Made by a program: the position numbers and the translations under genes. Of a stretch of DNA of 64,000 nt, positions 54,712-63,652 are shown piece after piece; position 1 is the first letter of the stretch; every line of letters starts with the position of its first letter. The DNA lies in assembly GCA_018714445.1 (NCBI GenBank), contig DVNK01000041.1, forward strand, positions 1-64,000. Reading direction: 5' to 3'. The stretch is from Candidatus Fimadaptatus faecigallinarum. GTDB taxonomy: Bacteria > Bacillota > Clostridia > Christensenellales > Aristaeellaceae. Below the pieces are notes generated by a model. That model was not told where the DNA came from. It worked only from the letters and a program-made list of their open reading frames with translations, and did no database searches.

Positions 54712-56088
54712 TCAGTCAGCGTTGAAGTCCACGGTCACGCTCATGCCTATGCGCAGTTCGTCAAACTGTGCCGGCAGTATGCGCACTTCGTAGAGCACTT
54801 CGTCGGCCTCAGCCGAGGCTTGAGTTGTTGTGGTCTGCACGCTGTCCGACTGCGCGCCAGTAGAGGTCATATCGGTTGCCGCCATGTCGGTCGATGTCAT
54901 ATTGGTTGCCGCCATTCCGGTTGAGGCCATGGCGATTTGCGCGCTGCTGGAGTTCATGCCTGACAGCGCATAGTCCGCGCTCATCGCGAATTGGTCGCTG
55001 GCCGCGCTGCTGGCGACGCCAGTTGAAGCGATGCCGGCGGCTGAGCCGGTGGACTCCATACCTGCCTGAGCGGCATCTGAAGTGCCATTGGCGGCTGCCG
55101 TGCCCGCCGCGAGCTGCGTTGAGGCAGCCTGTTCAACCATGCCTGCCGATACGAGCGATACCGATTCTACCGTGCCGGCAAAAGCCTGCTCGTCCTCGTA
55201 CCAGGGCAGCGTCAGTGTCACAGCGTCGCCTGCGGCGACGTCATGCGCGTCCTCCTCGCTTACGTATACGCTGATGCGCAGCGCGTCCAGCGGCGCGATC
55301 TCCGCCGCAACGGCGCCCGCCGTCAACGCCTGTCCAGCCTGAGCCGATATGCTCAGCACTATGCCGCTTGTGTCGCTGAGCAGCACTTCGCCGGCGTCCT
55401 GTCCTGATTGACCGCCGGGCATATATTCGTATAGCAGTTGACCGCGCTCGACTATGTCGCCCGGCTCGACGCATATGCGCGTCAGGGTGCCGCTTGCGGC
55501 ATACTCGCTTAACGAATTGCCTATCACGGTGCCTATGCCCACGCGCTGTTTGGATTCGAACTCATCGCTTGAGTACAGATATACCGTCTCGCCTATGTAC
55601 AGTTCGCCGCCCAGCGTTTCGAGCGTGAAGTACTCGCCGTCAATCGATATGACCCGTGCTACGGCTCTGTGCGATCCATCGCGCGTGCATTTGGCGTATA
55701 GCGTCTGACCGACGTGCAGCAGCATGTTTTCCGGCAGTTCATATGCATCTTCGACGGTGCACACTATCTGATAGCGGCTTGTCGGCTCCACGCTCAGCAC
55801 TGTGCCATCCACATTGTCGCCCTGGGCAAAGTCCACGCTGGCCACCACGCCATCGCTGTGTGCGTATACGCGCGCGGGCTCGAGCGTGACCAGCGCATCG
55901 CCCGCTTCGACCAGCTGACCCGGCAGCGCGTCCACACTCACGACACTCGCATTGCTTGTGGCGTATACTGCGGCGCTGTCGCCGGCGATCACCTCGCCTT
56001 CGCAAACGCCCGGATCAGCCAGCGCCAATGCGGGTGCGCATGCCAGTGCCAGCGCGCAAATCAGTGCAATTATCGCGTCACGTCTCAT
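54712..56088 (-). CDS. Secreted adaptor-like protein (HlyD/MacA type), third of the cluster
   Basis: A 458-residue protein with a signal peptide (IIALICALALACAPALALA) and the lipoyl/barrel-sandwich layout of membrane-fusion proteins: VVSVDALPGQLVEAGDALVTLEP, a second half ICVEPGDIVERGQLLYEY and a C-terminal barrel ending LRIGMSVTVDFNAD. It is clearly a paralogue of the protein at 57550. Residues about 320-413 are a low-complexity insertion rich in Met, Ala, Ser and Thr with 30-bp DNA repeats at 54868-54927. The ATG at 56088 fits the AGGGG site. It ends the export cluster. Confidence 0.82.
   Translation of the reverse strand: MRRDAIIALICALALACAPALALADPGVCEGEVIAGDSAAVYATSNASVVSVDALPGQLVEAGDALVTLEPARVYAHSDGVVASVDFAQGDNVDGTVLSVEPTSRYQIVCTVEDAYELPENMLLHVGQTLYAKCTRDGSHRAVARVISIDGEYFTLETLGGELYIGETVYLYSSDEFESKQRVGIGTVIGNSLSEYAASGTLTRICVEPGDIVERGQLLYEYMPGGQSGQDAGEVLLSDTSGIVLSISAQAGQALTAGAVAAEIAPLDALRISVYVSEEDAHDVAAGDAVTLTLPWYEDEQAFAGTVESVSLVSAGMVEQAASTQLAAGTAAANGTSDAAQAGMESTGSAAGIASTGVASSAASDQFAMSADYALSGMNSSSAQIAMASTGMAATNMTSTDMAATDMTSTGAQSDSVQTTTTQASAEADEVLYEVRILPAQFDELRIGMSVTVDFNAD
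54868..54927. repeat. 30-bp coding repeat, two units
   Basis: Two adjacent 30-base units beginning CATAT(C/T)GGTTGCCGCCAT at 54868 and 54898, inside the adaptor gene. They encode alternating Met-Ala-Ala-Thr and Met-Thr-Ser-Thr. Confidence 0.8.
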
Positions 56089-56093
56089 ATGCA

Positions 56094-57566
56094 TCACCCC
56101 TGTTCAGGCGCGCTCAGGCTTATGCCGGCGTCGCTTATCTGGGCCGAATAGCTTTCACCCGCGACCTCGACCGTCAGCTGCGAGCTGATGACGTATGCGA
56201 AGTCGTGCGACACCAGGCCCTGCGTGCGCAAGCGGGCGTATACCTCGCCGACGAGCGGCTCGCCGGTGGGCAGTTCAGCGCTTGCGCCGGCGGCATCGAG
56301 CTGGAGCATGGTTATGCCGCTCAACTCAAGCGTGCGCAGCGCGTATCCGTTGACGCGCCATGTGCCGCTCTGTTGAGAACTCAGCGTCAGCGTTCCATCA
56401 GCACACGTTGCGCTGAACTCCAGTGCAGCGCCGCTTTCATCCAGCAATTCTATGTCCAGTTGCACGTCGCCCAAATTGAGCGACTGCGTAGTGGTTTGAC
56501 CGTCGAGTTCAGTCAGCGCCGCTTCGGGTATCGCGCCATAGAGAGTCATGTCGCGCTCACCTGACGAGTGCGAACTGGTCAGCGCCACGCCCGGAACCAC
56601 GCCCACGGGCTCTGCAGCCATATCGCCAGCGCCGAGCATGCCGCCCATCATGCCGCCTAATGAGGGAAAGCTGCCGCCTGGGAAACCGCCCGGGAACCCG
56701 CCGCCCGGAGTAACCGAGGGCATTGGCGTGGCGTTGGGATCATATGCCGGCGCATTCGGCGAGTAGAGCAGCTGTTGAGTCGCGTCATCGGCTATGCCGG
56801 TCACCTCAAGCGACACTCGCGCCTGAAAGAGCATGACGGCATTTTTCGTGGCTTCATCGTATATGCCGCTGGGCTGAGCGCTTCCAACTGTATCATCGCC
56901 GGAGGAGTCACCGGTAGTATTGCCGCCGGTAGTATTATCTCCGGTCGTATCGCCGCCGGTTGTGTCGCCGCCGGTTGTATCGCCGCCAGTAGAATCGCCG
57001 CCGGTAGTATTGCCGTCGGTGTCAGTGCCGCCCGTTGCGCCGCCTTGGTCAGCTGAATAGCTCAGATACCCCAGCTCGATCAGGCGCAATTGCAGTTTAA
57101 GCACAGCGTCGCCCTGCATGCCCAGCGAGAGGGTAGGATACACAGTGGGCGCGGGGCTGACCACGGGCGAAGCCGACGGCGCGGGCGAAACTGATGCGCC
57201 AGGCGTATCGGATGGCGCCGGCGTGGCCGACGGAGCCGATGAACCGGATGGCGCCGGTGTGGCCGACGGAGTTGGTGCGTCCGACGCTCCGGGTGACGCG
57301 GTCGTGTCCGGCGACGCCTCAGGAGTAAGCTCTGCGGTGGGCTGTGAATCGGGTGAAGCGGCCGGCGCAGCGGTGCTTTCGGGCAGAGCTCCGGCGTCAG
57401 GCGGGAGCGAAGCCGTGGCGGCCATAGTAGGGGAGACCTCGAGTGCTGCCGTCGCGGTCGGCTCGTGCGTTGGCGAGCCGGAATCGGCCAGCGCATACCA
57501 GCATGGCAATGCGCACACCAGCAGCGAGCTTATCAGCACATTAAGGCGCTTACTGTTGCGGCGCAT
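56094..57566 (-). CDS. Secreted protein with a peptidoglycan-binding domain split by an insertion
   Basis: A 490-residue protein: signal peptide (VLISSLLVCALPCWYALA), a Pro/Ser/Thr/Ala-rich linker to about residue 140, then a PG_binding_1 domain in two halves. The first half is LSLGMQGDAVLKLQLRLIELGYL (about 145-168) and the second is SGIYDEATKNAVMLFQ (about 230-245) with ITGIADDATQQLL-like ending; between them lie about 40 Gly/Thr/Asp residues in GGDTT repeats. A Gly/Phe/Met-rich segment and a beta-rich C-terminal domain follow. It overlaps the upstream adaptor gene by 17 bases and the downstream one follows closely, so all three are one unit. It may tie the exporter to the cell wall. Confidence 0.82.
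   Translation of the reverse strand: MRRNSKRLNVLISSLLVCALPCWYALADSGSPTHEPTATAALEVSPTMAATASLPPDAGALPESTAAPAASPDSQPTAELTPEASPDTTASPGASDAPTPSATPAPSGSSAPSATPAPSDTPGASVSPAPSASPVVSPAPTVYPTLSLGMQGDAVLKLQLRLIELGYLSYSADQGGATGGTDTDGNTTGGDSTGGDTTGGDTTGGDTTGDNTTGGNTTGDSSGDDTVGSAQPSGIYDEATKNAVMLFQARVSLEVTGIADDATQQLLYSPNAPAYDPNATPMPSVTPGGGFPGGFPGGSFPSLGGMMGGMLGAGDMAAEPVGVVPGVALTSSHSSGERDMTLYGAIPEAALTELDGQTTTQSLNLGDVQLDIELLDESGAALEFSATCADGTLTLSSQQSGTWRVNGYALRTLELSGITMLQLDAAGASAELPTGEPLVGEVYARLRTQGLVSHDFAYVISSQLTVEVAGESYSAQISDAGISLSAPEQG
56911..57015. repeat. 15-bp coding minisatellite
   Basis: About seven units of a 15-base repeat of the form CCGGTTGTATCGCCG in the peptidoglycan-binding-domain gene, encoding GGDTT on the minus strand. 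Confidence 0.88.
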
Positions 57567-58746
57567 CTGAATTCGCCTCCGCATCGTCGGAGCTTGCCTG
57601 CGACTCTGAGCTGTCCGAATCGGCTTGAGTCGTGCCTGAGTCGGATTCGTCCGATGAGGCGATCTCGTCGTCCGTATCGACGGTAGTTATCAGCGCCTGC
57701 ATGCCATAGCGCGTGTCGGCGTCGGGGGTAAAGTCTATATAGACCGTGTAGCTGGCCTCGCCTTCAGTCGCGGTCTGGTCGGCTATGGCGGATATCATCG
57801 TCACTGTGCCGGGATAGCTGACCTCATCGTCCTGATTCCAGTTGAGCTCAATCGTGACAGCGTCGCCCACGGCTATTGAGCCCAGGTCGCTTTCAAGTAC
57901 GCTGGCCTCTATGCGCATGGCGTCAGTCGGATACAAAGTGGCCACCGAGGAGTTCTCGGCGACTGTCGCGCCCACTGCGGTGTTCAGCGCCGCGACGTAA
58001 CCATCGATGGGCGAGGTTACTTCGCAGCCGCTCATGTACAGCCCGTCGAAGGCGCCCTCGAGCGTCTCAAACAGCAGGTCGCCACGCTCCACTGTGTCGC
58101 CGTCGCTTACTGCCAGCGATACCACCGAACCGGTACCGGTCACGGCTATCGGATTGGAGCGGGACAGGTCGCCGCGGCCAATGCGGCTGGATGAGCTGTA
58201 ATCGTCCTCGCGGTAGACGCTGACGGTTTCGCCGACCAGGAACTCGCCGCTGGTCACTTCAACCGTGAAGTCGGTGCCGCTGACCGAGATTATGCGGCCT
58301 TCGCCGGTGTGGTCGCCGTCGGAGTAGCAGCTCAGGTATACGTGCTCGCCTACGTGCACGTACTTGGTTTCGGTGCTGTTATAGGCCTTTTCGGTAGATG
58401 CGGCTATCGTGTACGCGCTGTCGGGCTCAATGTAGAGCACCGCGCCATAGCGCTCGCCAACGGTCTGAGCGCTGTCGCCGGGCTGAGCGAATACGCCGGT
58501 CACGGTGCCCGACTGCTGTGCGTATACGCTGGTGGTTTTGAGAGTCACTATCGGCGCGCCGGCTGTGACCGCTTCTCCGACGCTCACGTTGAGCGCATCG
58601 GCGGTGCCGCCGACGTCGGCGAATACCTCGACCGTATAGCTGGCTGCGACCTCGCCTTCAAATGATATCGTGTCGGCCAGCGCAGTGGGCGCGCTCAGCG
58701 CCAGTGCCGCGGCCAGTGTAAGTGAGAACAACTTCTTGGCATTCAT
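57550..58746 (-). CDS. Secreted adaptor-like protein (HlyD/MacA type), second of the cluster
   Basis: A 398-residue protein with a signal peptide (LFSLTLAAALALSAPTALA) and a membrane-fusion-protein layout: lipoyl half-motifs (DALNVSVGEAVTAGAPIVTLK and GYVAALNTAVGATVAENSSVATLYP) and a barrel with ELNWNQDDEVSYPGTVTMIS. The C-terminal 40 residues are Asp/Ser/Glu/Ala-rich. Unlike MacA it has no membrane anchor after signal cleavage. Its paralogue is the protein at 54712. GGGAGG precedes the ATG. It begins 120 bases after the permease gene. Confidence 0.85.
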   Translation of the reverse strand: MNAKKLFSLTLAAALALSAPTALADTISFEGEVAASYTVEVFADVGGTADALNVSVGEAVTAGAPIVTLKTTSVYAQQSGTVTGVFAQPGDSAQTVGERYGAVLYIEPDSAYTIAASTEKAYNSTETKYVHVGEHVYLSCYSDGDHTGEGRIISVSGTDFTVEVTSGEFLVGETVSVYREDDYSSSSRIGRGDLSRSNPIAVTGTGSVVSLAVSDGDTVERGDLLFETLEGAFDGLYMSGCEVTSPIDGYVAALNTAVGATVAENSSVATLYPTDAMRIEASVLESDLGSIAVGDAVTIELNWNQDDEVSYPGTVTMISAIADQTATEGEASYTVYIDFTPDADTRYGMQALITTVDTDDEIASSDESDSGTTQADSDSSESQASSDDAEANSDAPQQ

Positions 58747-58865
58747 CAGTCAAATCCTCCCTGTCGGTATATGCTATATATATTGTAATGGCAGCGGGTA
58801 TATTTGGCAAGCGCGCAAAGCGATAGCCTTAATTGTTTAACCGCCATGCCGTTTTTTATTTCATA

Positions 58866-60077
58866 TTACACGGCACGGAGCGCATCTATCGGGTTCAATC
58901 GGCTGGCCTTGCGCGCCGGCGCCCAGCCAAAGATTATGCCTACCGCGGCTGAAAAGCCCACGCCCAGCGCGATTGCACCCATGGACAGCACAAACCCCGT
59001 GGACATATACGCGCACAGCCCCCACGACAGCATCAGTCCAAATGCCACCCCGGCCAGTCCGCCCAACAGCGACAGCATGAACGACTCTATCAGGAACTGG
59101 GCCTGTATCTGCCAGGGCAGCGCGCCCAGCGCCTTTTTAAGGCCGATCTCCACGGTGCGCTCCGAGACCGAGGTCAGCATCATGTTCATGATGCCTATGC
59201 CGCCCACGACCAGCGCGATTGAGGCGATGCCGGCCAGCAGTGCCGACATCATGCTCAACATGGAGGCCATCGTATCCTCAATTGAGCTGAGCGTGCTGAC
59301 CGAGTATGTGTCATCCTCGAAACTGAACATCTCGTCCAGTCGGGCCTCGAGCTCGTCTGACACGGCTTCAGAGCTTGCGCCGTCGGCAATGTATACTGTG
59401 AGGCTGGTCATGTATGACTCATGGTTCAGCTTGAGCGCGGTCGTATAGGGTATGAGTATGTCGCCGGAGCCGCCGAGCATGCCGGATATCGTATCTTCAT
59501 CGCCGCCGTCAAATGTGCCCACGATGCTAAATGGTATGCCGTCTATGTAGAGCTGTTCGCCTATCGGGTCGACGCCGTAGAAGAACGTCTCTATGATGTC
59601 GGAGTTGACGAGGCATACGTATGAGCTGTTGTCCTCGTCGACTATGTTGAGCTGACGGCCGCGCGTGACCGCATCGGGGTATTGCACGAAGTAGTAGCTG
59701 TTCTTTCCGGAGATGCTTATGCCGGTCTCATAGGTGCCGCCGTGCGACACTCGGCTGCTCAGCGACACGTTGGGGGTTATGCCTTCGATGTCGTCGAGCG
59801 CGGCGAGTTCAGATACGTCGTCCGCGCTGAGGCCGGACTTGAGGTCGCTGCCGGTCACGTTGACTGTGAGGGTGCCTGCGCCCAGGCTCGAAAACGAGCT
59901 GGACAGCGAGTTGGACACGCCCGATATCGTGGTTATCAGCGCTATGACCGCGCTCACGCCGATCATAATGCCCAGTATTGTCAGGAATGAGCGCATGCGG
60001 TTGTGCGCTATATTGCCAAGCGACATCACGACGCACTCGCGCAGCATGTTTATTGTGCCGAACACTTTTCTCATCAT
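58866..60077 (-). CDS. MacB/FtsX-type ABC transporter permease
   Basis: A 403-residue permease: an N-terminal membrane helix (MRSFLTILGIMIGVSAVIALITT), a large extracytoplasmic MacB core domain, and three C-terminal helices with IALVVGGIGIMNMMLTSVSERTVEIGLKKALGA, the FtsX signature. Such permeases drive extracytoplasmic mechanical movement or export of peptides, lipids or drugs without moving substrate through the membrane themselves. The ATG at 60077 follows six bases after the ATPase stop. It forms the exporter with the ATPase at 60083 and the adaptor at 60787. Confidence 0.93.
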   Translation of the reverse strand: MMRKVFGTINMLRECVVMSLGNIAHNRMRSFLTILGIMIGVSAVIALITTISGVSNSLSSSFSSLGAGTLTVNVTGSDLKSGLSADDVSELAALDDIEGITPNVSLSSRVSHGGTYETGISISGKNSYYFVQYPDAVTRGRQLNIVDEDNSSYVCLVNSDIIETFFYGVDPIGEQLYIDGIPFSIVGTFDGGDEDTISGMLGGSGDILIPYTTALKLNHESYMTSLTVYIADGASSEAVSDELEARLDEMFSFEDDTYSVSTLSSIEDTMASMLSMMSALLAGIASIALVVGGIGIMNMMLTSVSERTVEIGLKKALGALPWQIQAQFLIESFMLSLLGGLAGVAFGLMLSWGLCAYMSTGFVLSMGAIALGVGFSAAVGIIFGWAPARKASRLNPIDALRAV

Positions 60078-60082
60078 GGTGC

Positions 60083-60790
60083 TCAAGCTCCTTCCGCGGC
60101 GCCCTCGGTCAGCTCGCCGTCGATTATGTGGACAGTGCGGCGGGCATAGCGGGCTATGTTCAGGTCATGGGTTATGACGATTACCGTGCGGCCCTCGGCG
60201 TTGAGCGCGCCGAACAGCTCCATGACCTGACGGCCGTTGTTCTGATCCAGCGCGCCGGTCGGCTCATCGGCCAGCAGTATCGACGGATTGGTCACCAGTG
60301 CGCGCGCTATCGCTACGCGCTGCTGCTGTCCGCCGGAGAGCTGATTGGGATAGTGGGCCATGCGGTCCGAAAGGCCGACGCGCTCAAGCATGGCCTGTGC
60401 GCGGCTGCGGCGCTCGCGGGGCGGCACACCGGCGTATATCAGCGGCAACTCGACGTTTTTGAGCGCAGTAAGCCTGGGCAACAGCTGCGAGTTCTGGAAT
60501 ATGAAGCCGATCTGCTGCCGGCGCAGGCGTGCCAGTTCAACCTCGCTCAGGCTGCTCACGGTGCTGCCGTGCAGCACGTATTCGCCGGACGTGGGCGTAT
60601 CCAGACAGCCTATTATGTTCATCAGCGTCGACTTGCCGCTGCCCGAGGGGCCAAGTATCGACAGGTGTTCGCCCGGCTCTACGCGCAGCGACACGCCTTT
60701 TAGCGCGTTGAGCGGTTCATCGCCCACGCGATATGTCTTGACGATATCGGTCATGCGGAAGAATTCGCCGCTATAACTGGATTCGCTCAT
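60083..60790 (-). CDS. MacB/LolD-type ABC transporter ATPase
   Basis: A 235-residue ATPase with [16 protein letters not shown] (Walker A near residue 47), the Q-loop [10 protein letters not shown], the signature [26 protein letters not shown] (Walker B) and the H-loop VITHD. This matches the LolD/MacB subfamily pairing with FtsX-like permeases. The start overlaps the stop of the adaptor gene (ATGA). Confidence 0.96.
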   Translation of the reverse strand: MSESSYSGEFFRMTDIVKTYRVGDEPLNALKGVSLRVEPGEHLSILGPSGSGKSTLMNIIGCLDTPTSGEYVLHGSTVSSLSEVELARLRRQQIGFIFQNSQLLPRLTALKNVELPLIYAGVPPRERRSRAQAMLERVGLSDRMAHYPNQLSGGQQQRVAIARALVTNPSILLADEPTGALDQNNGRQVMELFGALNAEGRTVIVITHDLNIARYARRTVHIIDGELTEGAAEGA

Positions 60791-61845
60791 CCGTTGCCAC
60801 CGCCCATGCCGCCCATGTTGCCGCCCGCGAAATCGGGCATGTTGGAGCGGTCAAATCCGCTCATGTCGCCGCCCGCCAGGTCGGGCATGTTGGAGCGGTC
60901 AAATCCGCCCATATTGCCGCCGCGGCCGGATATGTTGGGGCCGCCCTGATTGAACAGACCGCTGAGCAGTCCGGCGAGTCCGCTTGAAGCGTCGTCATCC
61001 GTTTGCGCCACGACGTACACTGTGTCGCCGTCGGCTACGCCGCTGATTATCTGGCAGTAATTGCCATTGGACACGCCGACCTCGACGTTGATCGGCGTCA
61101 TTTCGCCCGAGTCGTCCAGCATGTAGACATACGCCTGGTTGTTTGCGTCAAAGCTGAGCGCATCGACCTTGAGCACTACGACGTCGTTGGCCTCCTCCTC
61201 GGGTATCGTTACGGTCACCTGCATGCCGGGGTAAATGCCCTCGCCGACGTCGACGTAAGTCGTGGCGGTGTAATAGGCAACCGAACCGGTCGACGCCGAC
61301 ACATAGTCTATCGCGGCGATCTCGGACTCGTAGGTCTGTTCGGTAGCCGTGGCGGTCACGGTGCAGCGGGTGCCCACGCTGACTGAGGCAATGTCGTACT
61401 CGTCTATGCGCAGTGTCACCTTCATGTGTTCAAAGTCGACCAGCTGCATTATTGCGGCGCCGGCGGCGAGTTCGTCGCCCTCGTCAGCGCTGAGCGTGTT
61501 TATTACGCCGTCAAAGTCGGCGGTCAGCGTCTCGCCGGTGGACAGGCGCGCGAGTTTGTCGCCTTCAGCGACGCTGTCGCCAGCCGAGACGTACAGGTCG
61601 CGCAGCTTGCAGTCGGCGCTGGCGGTATAGTTCGTGCTGTTTACCAATTGGAAGCTGCCGCTGAAGCTGAGCGAGTTGGATATGCTGCCTATGGTTGCGG
61701 TATAGCTGTCGTATGTTATCGTATATTCGCTTTTGAGCTGTGCATAGGCATAGGCCGCTCCGCCGCCGAGTATCGCCAGCACTACCAGTACCAGCACTAT
61801 GCGCTTGAGTATGCGGCTCAGCCGCTTGCCGGGTTTGCCCTTCAA
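60787..61845 (-). CDS. Membrane-anchored adaptor protein (MacA/YknX type)
   Basis: A 352-residue membrane-fusion protein: N-terminal anchor helix (IVLVLVVLAILGGGAAYAYA), lipoyl half-motifs (CKLRDLYVSAGDSVAEGDKLARL and GVINTLSADEGDELAAGAAIMQL), barrel (VTLRIDEYDIASVSVGTRCTVT) and membrane-proximal domain. The C-terminal 55 residues repeat a Gly/Met-rich unit twice (GFDRSNMPDLAGG, GFDRSNMPDFAGG). The start is TTG at 61845 with GGAGGAG seven bases upstream; an ATG just before it is out of frame. It is the first gene of the export operon; a -10 (TATAAT) lies at 61883-61888. Confidence 0.92.
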   Translation of the reverse strand: MKGKPGKRLSRILKRIVLVLVVLAILGGGAAYAYAQLKSEYTITYDSYTATIGSISNSLSFSGSFQLVNSTNYTASADCKLRDLYVSAGDSVAEGDKLARLSTGETLTADFDGVINTLSADEGDELAAGAAIMQLVDFEHMKVTLRIDEYDIASVSVGTRCTVTATATEQTYESEIAAIDYVSASTGSVAYYTATTYVDVGEGIYPGMQVTVTIPEEEANDVVVLKVDALSFDANNQAYVYMLDDSGEMTPINVEVGVSNGNYCQIISGVADGDTVYVVAQTDDDASSGLAGLLSGLFNQGGPNISGRGGNMGGFDRSNMPDLAGGDMSGFDRSNMPDFAGGNMGGMGGGNG

Positions 61846-61882
61846 ATCGCATCTCCTCCAGACCAATTCTTTTGTCTGGCAA

Positions 61883-61888
61883 ATTATA
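61883..61888 (-). promoter_or_regulatory. Likely -10 box of the export operon
   Basis: TATAAT on the minus strand about 40 bases before the TTG start. The -35 region is weak (AGGTTA at 17 bases), which may mean an activator is needed. Confidence 0.5.
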
Positions 61889-62096
61889 ACAGCGCAAGCT
61901 GAAAATAACCTAAAGACAAACGCGCAGTATAGTCAGATTTACAGTTTGTTCATAACTCGCCCAGCGTGCCTGGACGAGTTATGGATGCCGCGCGCGGTGC
62001 AGAGCGCGGTCAGCGACAAAGGCCAGTCGGCAGATGAACTAGCGAGCGTACTGTTTAGCACCGCAAATCATTCTGCTTCGCTAAACCACGTAAAGG

Positions 62097-62131
62097 CGCA
62101 AAAAAAAGGGAGCGGCTGATTGCCGTTCCCT
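62097..62131 (-). terminator. Terminator of the Lgt-like gene
   Basis: A 10-bp stem with one mismatch (62107-62116 with 62122-62131) is followed on the minus strand by TTTTTTTTG. It lies directly past the stop at 62149. Confidence 0.9.
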
Positions 62132-62148
62132 GATAAACGCTTTAGTAA

Positions 62149-63615
62149 CTATCTGCGCCGCGCGTCATATGTGCGCGAGCCGGACGAATATCGCGTGGAC
62201 TGTTCGTCGGATGATTTGCCGGTCTGGTATGCGGGCTGATGCGCACTATATTGCGAGTTGCCGGGTATATTGCGCCAGGTACCGTAATGCGAATCCTCGG
62301 ACGCGGTACGCTGTGCGCTGTACTGCGCAGCGCCAGTGGAACCGCGCTGTGCGCCGTACCGTGAAGCCCAAGTGGAATCGCGCTGTGCGCCGTACTGTGA
62401 AGCGCTGGCGGCTCCGCGTTGTGCGCTGATTTGCGTACCGTTTGCTAAATTGCGCCAGGTTCCATACTGCGCGTCGCCGGACGCCGGGCGCTGAGCCACG
62501 TGCTGCACGCCGCTCTCGGTTGCGTTGCGGCGCTCGCTGGCGACCAGCCGTTCGTGGTATGACATGCTCCGGCCGTCGCGACCGGCGGGGTAGTACGAAT
62601 GGGATAGCCTCGGATCGCGTGAGGTGGAGTTGTTCCACTCGGGCGCGCGCCTGTTAGAATCGCGGCGTTTTTGCGCGCTGCCCGGCTGCGCAGCGCGCCA
62701 GCCGATCCGCAGGAACTGTGCGCTTATTGCCATAACCAGCGCGTAAAGGGCCAGCATGGCGTAGTTGTACATCGGGTACGGACTGTCGTCTAGCTTGAAT
62801 TCCTCGGCCACGCACATGCCGATCATCGCCAGCGACACCACAAGCGCGCCGAATCCGCTCAGTCTGCTGCGGCCCGCGCGTATGTGGCCGCGCAGGAACA
62901 CCACCGTCACGCCCAGCGCCAGCAGCGCGGCCTGCAACTGGTCGATCTTGACAAAGCCCAGCGCCAGGAAGTTGTCGTTGCGCATGGATTCCAGCGGTAT
63001 CTGGCTCAGCCCCAGCAGCGCCAGACACATAAGCCCGATGTCGCCAGCGGGCCGGCGGTGCCTGTACGGCAGCGCATAACCCAGTATTGCAAGTGCGGCG
63101 ACCGTTTCATATATGCATACGGCCAGGCAGCGTCGGCCCTGCGAATTGGCCACCGTCAGCGGAAACCCGGGCGCGCCTTCGCCCAGCATGAGCCCGCGGC
63201 CCTGCCAGGTGGCCAGTTCGCCCAGCCGCCATATCGCCAGCGTCGCCAGCAGCGCCGGCATGACCACGTCCAGTGCGCGCTTGAGCCCGCGCCGGCCCGC
63301 GCCCACGCTCAATCCGGCTATGGCGCCAAGCACTGCGCCCATGACCGAATAGCCGCCCTCCCAGAGCTTGAACAGCGCGCTTATGTTCTGGCCATAGAAC
63401 GAGAAGTTGACCGCGACGTATATCAGTCGCGCGCCCACTGCCATGCCCAGCAGCATGCTCAGATACACCCGCTTGAGCGAGCGCATGCGTATGCCGTATG
63501 CACGGGCCTGATATTGTGCCAGCAGGTAACCCGCAAGCAGGCCCAATGCAATGCACAGCCCATATTGCGTCAAGCGCAACCCGCCCAATGAGAATATTAT
63601 TCCGGGTGTATTCAT
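62149..63615 (-). CDS. Divergent Lgt-like membrane protein with repeat tail
   Basis: A 488-residue protein. Residues 1-300 have seven or so membrane helices in the Lgt (prolipoprotein diacylglyceryl transferase) arrangement, with TQYGLCIALGLLAGYLLA, LWEGGYSVMGAVLGAIAG and PLESMRNDNF blocks. Key Lgt features are altered: the Met in YSVMGA stands where His or Tyr is usual, and the RXGNFXNXE segment reads WRLGELATWQG. Residues 300-488 form a polar tail with seven 12-residue repeats (QYGAQRDSTWAS type, about residues 383-466). It may be a paralogue with a different role. It follows a phosphodiester-glycosidase gene by 37 bases. Confidence 0.75.
   Translation of the reverse strand: MNTPGIIFSLGGLRLTQYGLCIALGLLAGYLLAQYQARAYGIRMRSLKRVYLSMLLGMAVGARLIYVAVNFSFYGQNISALFKLWEGGYSVMGAVLGAIAGLSVGAGRRGLKRALDVVMPALLATLAIWRLGELATWQGRGLMLGEGAPGFPLTVANSQGRRCLAVCIYETVAALAILGYALPYRHRRPAGDIGLMCLALLGLSQIPLESMRNDNFLALGFVKIDQLQAALLALGVTVVFLRGHIRAGRSRLSGFGALVVSLAMIGMCVAEEFKLDDSPYPMYNYAMLALYALVMAISAQFLRIGWRAAQPGSAQKRRDSNRRAPEWNNSTSRDPRLSHSYYPAGRDGRSMSYHERLVASERRNATESGVQHVAQRPASGDAQYGTWRNLANGTQISAQRGAASASQYGAQRDSTWASRYGAQRGSTGAAQYSAQRTASEDSHYGTWRNIPGNSQYSAHQPAYQTGKSSDEQSTRYSSGSRTYDARRR
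62215..62466. repeat. 36-bp coding repeat in the Lgt-like gene
   Basis: About seven 36-base units; the clearest pair starts at 62343 and 62379 (CGCGCTGTGCGCCGTAC). They encode 12-residue units around a (Q/R)YGAQR core. Outer units are diverged. Confidence 0.8.
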
Positions 63616-63652
63616 GTGCGTGTCAGTCCTTTCAGTGTATCAGGGGAGCGAT

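Noticed and set aside
61565-61897. ATG at 61849-61851 as start of the first adaptor gene
   Set aside because: It is out of frame with the membrane-fusion protein; the TTG at 61845 has the correct frame and ribosome-binding-site distance.
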